Source: Candidatus Omnitrophota bacterium
GTDB lineage: Bacteria > Omnitrophota > Gorgyraeia > Zapsychrales > Zapsychraceae
Direction of reading: 5' to 3'
Length of the DNA stretch: 7,395 nucleotides
Assembly: GCA_018399915.1 (NCBI GenBank)
Contig: JAGYNW010000095.1
Coordinates: forward strand, 1 to 7,395
A model generated the notes under the pieces. It searched no databases, was not told the DNA's origin, and saw nothing but the letters and a program-made list of their open reading frames with translations. Shown here piece by piece: positions 6,165 to 7,395 of the stretch (the first letter of the stretch is position 1; each line of letters opens with the position of its first letter). The translations under genes and the position numbers were made by a program.

Positions 6165-7395
6165 ATGAGGCGTACAAATTTGTCAAAATCTCATTTTAAC
6201 GTACTTTTATTGAGTTTTTTATTTACCTTTACAGTGGTCCTGGGCCTGACCCTGGCGTTTTCCCCTGCGCAGGCGCAGGAAGAAAACAGCCAATATGTGT
6301 GTGTATCCTATCTTACCGGGATCGGATGCAGTAATTGCGCGGTAACCGATCCTGTCATGTTCATTGAATCCACGGCGCAGTATCCGGATTTGATCCTTTT
6401 TGAATTTGAGATCTTTCATCATAAGATGGCGAATTTGAATGTTAAAGAACAATTGTTCGATACCTATCTGCCCGGACGAAGATCGGGTGTGCCTTTTTTA
6501 ATATTTAATAATGAACAAAATTACTTGGGACGTTTGAACGTGTTGAAGGGACCCGGGGCTATTGAGGCTTTGTCATCTAACGCCTGCCCTTTACCTGCTC
6601 CCAACGCAAAGCGTTTTGAGGATATTGATGTTACCAAAGTGCCCGGACACTTTAATGTCTGGACCAAAAACAGGGTCTTGATCAAGGGGCCAAGGGGAAA
6701 CAATAAGATTTTAAAGCGGGTTTTGACCGAAGAGGAATTGTCTGATGCCTTGCGCGATGTGGCCTTTACCGAGGTTGAGCCGGTTCCTGTGCTTTTATCT
6801 GGCGCGGAATTAAATTTTCAGCATGCAATTATGCTTGATGAATGGCGGCTGCAATGGAACGGGGACCCGGTTGAGCTAGTTCAAACATCTGAATCTTCCA
6901 TAGAGAATCTTTTATTCTGGTTACTATTGACCCTGATTTTTTTGGCCGGTACGCTGTCTTTTTTCCGTGTTCACAAGACCTCCAAGGGGGCTATGAAAGT
7001 GGAATGGAAAGGCAAGGTCGCGGATTATCTTATTGCCGTTGCTTCCATGGTCTTCTTGATCGTATTTTTTGCGATCGCAAAAAATGTCTCGCCGACAGCC
7101 CTGGAACAGTCCGGCTATGATCTGCCGCTCCCCATATTTACATTTCTTATTGCCCTTGTGGACGGGTTCAATCCCTGCAATATGTTCGTTTTGACCTGCC
7201 TTTTGGCCTTATTGATCACGACGTCCAGTTCGCGTTTAAGGGTTTTTATTGTCGCGGCCAGTTTTATCACAACCGTGTATGTGTTTTATTTCACGTTTAT
7301 GGCGGCGTGGCTGAATGTCTTTCAATATGTCAATTTTGTGAATCCTTTGCGCATCGGCTTGGGCATTCTGGCCTTGATTGTGGGATTGATCAATT
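6165..7395 (+). CDS. Exported thioredoxin-like domain fused to a DsbD/CcdA-like transmembrane protein, 3' end beyond window
   Basis: An uninterrupted frame of 410 codons runs off the right edge. Its start, ATG 6165, has AAAGGAG at 6151-6157, 7 nt upstream. Residues 11-37 are a signal peptide ending AQA-QEE. Residues 44-130 look like a thioredoxin fold: strand YVCVSYLTG, redox motif CSNC (C55, C58), and the SGVPFLIF segment with the family's cis-proline (P110). Residues 141-245 are an uncharacterised extracytoplasmic region. Transmembrane helices follow at about 248-268, 286-306, 320-352, 358-385 and 396 onward. LVDGFNPCNMFVLTCLLALL (331-350) matches the DGxNPC motif of DsbD/CcdA-like electron carriers; C338 would be one of the two membrane redox cysteines, the other lying beyond the window. 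Likely role: moving reducing power from the cytoplasm across the membrane to the CSNC domain. Classical DsbD has its thioredoxin domain at the C-terminus instead. Confidence 0.9.
   Translation, partial: MRRTNLSKSHFNVLLLSFLFTFTVVLGLTLAFSPAQAQEENSQYVCVSYLTGIGCSNCAVTDPVMFIESTAQYPDLILFEFEIFHHKMANLNVKEQLFDTYLPGRRSGVPFLIFNNEQNYLGRLNVLKGPGAIEALSSNACPLPAPNAKRFEDIDVTKVPGHFNVWTKNRVLIKGPRGNNKILKRVLTEEELSDALRDVAFTEVEPVPVLLSGAELNFQHAIMLDEWRLQWNGDPVELVQTSESSIENLLFWLLLTLIFLAGTLSFFRVHKTSKGAMKVEWKGKVADYLIAVASMVFLIVFFAIAKNVSPTALEQSGYDLPLPIFTFLIALVDGFNPCNMFVLTCLLALLITTSSSRLRVFIVAASFITTVYVFYFTFMAAWLNVFQYVNFVNPLRIGLGILALIVGLIN

Noticed and set aside
5929..6165. A 78-codon + strand frame crossing the end of the flavoprotein gene and the following gap.
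   Set aside because: It starts inside the conserved FAD block of another frame, has no Shine-Dalgarno sequence, and its second half covers a promoter; composition is not protein-like.

Overview
The window looks like chromosomal DNA from an uncultured, probably Gram-negative-type bacterium. All genes are on the + strand and closely packed, mostly with strong AGGAG-type ribosome binding sites and rho-independent terminators. The gene set (an HD-domain tail of a CCA-adding enzyme, DUF2089, LemA, an HI0933-type flavoprotein and a thioredoxin/DsbD-like membrane protein) is scattered among bacterial phyla. A Candidatus Omnitrophota or related PVC/Elusimicrobia-type lineage is my guess from general appearance; nothing in the window proves it. 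I see no mobile element, CRISPR array, tRNA or rRNA.

Positions 1-1596 hold the 3' part of a tRNA nucleotidyltransferase/poly(A) polymerase family gene. Its reading frame is cut by a stop at 8-10, although recognisable family sequence starts right after that stop. A secreted protein of unknown function follows after a 1-nt gap, and a hairpin with a T-rich tail lies behind it. Positions 1618-2124 hold a small membrane-anchored protein with a probable PH-like domain, closed by a very strong terminator.

Positions 2191-4709 form one apparent transcription unit. A sigma70-like promoter carrying small inverted repeats drives a DUF2089 zinc-ribbon/HTH regulator, a LemA-family membrane protein and a 478-residue membrane-anchored coiled-coil protein that I do not recognise. 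This is the most likely place for an undescribed system: a regulator plus two inner-membrane helical proteins facing the same compartment or each other.

Positions 4773-6008 encode a complete HI0933/YhiN/BaiN-family flavoprotein. A good promoter at 6053-6081 then drives a gene that runs off the right edge (6165 onward). That gene encodes an exported thioredoxin-like domain with a CSNC motif, fused in front of a DsbD/CcdA-like transmembrane electron carrier, the reverse of the classical DsbD order. Together the last two genes suggest redox functions, but separate promoters argue against one pathway.
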